Shown here in pieces: positions 5,366 through 5,511 of a DNA stretch of 5,511 bases. How positions within the stretch are numbered: the stretch's first letter is position 1; each line of letters opens with the position of its first letter. The notes under the pieces were generated by a model. It saw nothing but the letters and a program-made list of their open reading frames with translations. It ran no database searches and was not told the origin of the DNA. Source of the stretch: Candidatus Dormiibacterota bacterium (GTDB lineage: Bacteria; Chloroflexota; Dormibacteria; Aeolococcales; Aeolococcaceae); the NCBI GenBank assembly GCA_003153215.1, contig PLXL01000129.1, forward strand, positions 1-5,511. The letters run 5' to 3'. A program made the translations under genes and the position numbers.

Positions 5366-5511
5366 CACCTTATCCTCCGCAGGTTGATGTAGATCACCGG
5401 CATCACGAGGATGAAGAGCAGCACGGCGATGGCGCTGGCGATCCCGTTGGCTGACGGCGACGATGCGAACCCCACGTTGTACAGCTCGGTGGCCAGGGTG
5501 TTGGCCTGGGA
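5365..5511 (-). CDS. Carbohydrate ABC importer permease (MalF/UgpA type), C-terminal 48 residues only
   Basis: Translating the minus strand from the window edge gives an open frame of 48 codons ending in TGA at 5367-5365. It begins SQANTLATELYNVGF, continues with SANGIASAIAVLLFILVMPV as the last membrane segment, and ends with a basic tail YINLRRIR. The pattern 'TLAT.lY..gF......G.AsAia..lf' is characteristic of the C terminus of MalF/UgpA-type permeases. The gene is truncated by the window edge, not by mutation. Its stop overlaps the start of the MalG-type gene by one base, or by four if GTG 5368 is used. It is the first visible gene of the importer operon; the solute-binding protein gene may lie upstream, outside the window. 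Confidence 0.88.
   Translation of the reverse strand, partial: SQANTLATELYNVGFASSPSANGIASAIAVLLFILVMPVIYINLRRIR
5374..5378 (-). promoter_or_regulatory. Ribosome-binding site of the MalG-type permease gene
   Basis: GGAGG on the minus strand (5378-5374) lies inside the last codons of the MalF-type gene, 8 nt before ATG 5365 and 5 nt before GTG 5368. It supports a start at one of these two codons. I prefer ATG because both spacings are workable and ATG is the stronger codon. Confidence 0.7.

Noticed and set aside
1..5511. CRISPR arrays, tRNA genes, insertion-sequence ends and attachment sites.
   Set aside because: Reading both strands shows no regularly spaced repeats, no cloverleaf-like sequence with a GTTCRANYC-type arm, no transposase motifs and no long terminal inverted repeats.

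Overview
The window is GC-rich DNA, around 70% G+C by eye, with long spurious reading frames on both strands. It fits a high-GC bacterium from an actinobacterial or Chloroflexota/Dormibacterota-like lineage. The evidence is the codon bias, a receptor Ser/Thr kinase, an FHA-HTH regulator and a carbohydrate-type ABC importer. There is no rRNA or other marker to fix the phylum.

Layout, left to right. Positions 1 to about 400 (minus strand) hold a fragment of a secreted Ig-like/cadherin-like repeat protein. It has a one-base frameshift in a C-run at 272-276 and no room for a 5' end, so it is broken or mis-assembled. About 110 bp with no recognised gene follow, ending in a TACAAT box at 506-511. 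This box lies 6 nt upstream of a GTG codon with no Shine-Dalgarno sequence, so the transcript is probably leaderless. Positions 518-2503 (plus) encode a two-TM receptor Ser/Thr kinase with an extracytoplasmic Cache-like sensor at the N terminus and the kinase at the C terminus, the reverse of the PknB/PASTA layout. It meets, tail to tail with a 21-bp gap, a minus-strand gene for an FHA domain joined to a LuxR-type helix-turn-helix (2525-3226). A 107-bp spacer follows, and then a tightly packed minus-strand operon: MalK/UgpC-type ATPase (3337-4434), MalG-type permease (4445-5365) and the C-terminal 48 residues of a MalF-type permease (5365-5511, cut by the window edge). The solute-binding protein is not in the window and may lie further right.

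FHA domains bind phosphothreonine peptides. A receptor Thr kinase beside an FHA-HTH protein that lies directly downstream of a sugar-importer operon suggests a signalling module: extracellular ligand, Cache kinase, phosphorylation, FHA transcription factor, and possibly the importer. This wiring is inferred from gene context and is not shown by the sequence. Each component belongs to a recognisable family; the arrangement and the kinase's sequence departures are the most interesting aspects.
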